In this document: positions 5,102 to 5,248 of the stretch, piece after piece
Layout of the letters: each line of letters starts with the position of its first letter
Position numbering within the stretch: the stretch's first letter is position 1
Origin: Verrucomicrobiia bacterium
Lineage (GTDB): Bacteria > Verrucomicrobiota > Verrucomicrobiia > Limisphaerales > JAUIHU01
Assembly: GCA_030432175.1 (NCBI GenBank)
Contig: JAUIHU010000371.1
Coordinates: forward strand, 1 to 5,248
Direction of reading: 5' to 3'
Length of the DNA: 5,248 bases
Notes under the pieces: generated by a model
Database searches by the model: none
Seen by the model: the letters and a program-made list of their open reading frames with translations, nothing else
What the model was told of the DNA's origin: nothing
Translations under genes and position numbers: made by a program

Positions 5102-5248
5102 TTACCAGTCGATTTCCACTGCGTTGTGTGTTTTCTGGGATTCCAACGCTGCAGCAAACAACTGGTGACTGGCCACGGCTTCTTCCGGAGTGACGCACCC
5201 GAATCGCGCGCCAAGTTCTCCAGATCGCTCGGCAGCGTAGGCGGCCCA
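5102..5248 (-). CDS. C-terminal fragment of a probable Gfo/Idh/MocA-family oxidoreductase (truncated by the window)
   Basis: Read on the minus strand, the frame is open from the window edge to TAA at 5104-5102 and encodes 48 residues ending VEIDW. The pattern TPEEAVASHQLFAAALESQKTHNAVEIDW resembles the C-terminal tail of Gfo/Idh/MocA NAD(P)-dependent sugar dehydrogenases: a threonine-proline helix start, a helix with a conserved A..ALES core, and a final V-E-I strand. The Rossmann domain lies outside the window, so the cofactor and substrate cannot be judged and the family call is tentative. The gene converges on the glycosylase gene, with 22 bases between the stop codons and no visible terminator in the gap. 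Confidence 0.5.
   Translation of the reverse strand, partial: WAAYAAERSGELGARFGCVTPEEAVASHQLFAAALESQKTHNAVEIDW

Noticed and set aside
1..5248. CRISPR array, insertion sequence, tRNA or rRNA gene, prophage or defence island
   Set aside because: No regularly spaced identical repeats, transposase, integrase, tRNA fold or phage/defence protein could be found on either strand.

Overview
The window reads as an ordinary chromosomal segment of a bacterium of moderate G+C. The best guess is the PVC group, probably Verrucomicrobiota. This is inference. It rests on the mix of a SMUG1-type uracil-DNA glycosylase, a short stand-alone MetE catalytic domain, a SurE with a shortened C-terminus, a probable Gfo/Idh/MocA oxidoreductase, and several dispersed intergenic repeat types of the kind common in such genomes. 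No 16S rRNA, plasmid or phage gene is present to fix the taxonomy.

Layout: cysS (cysteinyl-tRNA synthetase, +) fills 39-1514. A 194-bp spacer with two related purine-rich repeat tracts follows. A MetE catalytic-domain protein (+) lies at 1709-2749. A 301-bp AT-richer spacer (2750-3050) carries a pentanucleotide array and small inverted repeats but no gene I can support. A 77-residue single-cluster ferredoxin (+) at 3051-3284 ends in a strong intrinsic terminator (3314-3348). A GC-rich double-hairpin repeat (3391-3442) separates it from the convergent surE (-, 3456-4163). The divergent interval between surE and the SMUG1-type glycosylase gene (+, 4330-5079) carries two neighbouring hairpins. 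A truncated minus-strand gene (5102-5248, continuing beyond the window) converges on the glycosylase gene with a 22-bp gap.

The genes do not form one operon or pathway. They are mostly single-gene units covering translation, methyl transfer/methionine synthesis, electron transfer, nucleotide hydrolysis and base-excision repair, separated by repeat-bearing spacers. I do not see a new defence, mobile or biosynthetic system. The observations most worth following are the methyl donor of the short MetE-like protein, the SMUG1 glycosylase with its full active-site set in a bacterium, and the several repeat types that occupy the longer intergenic gaps.
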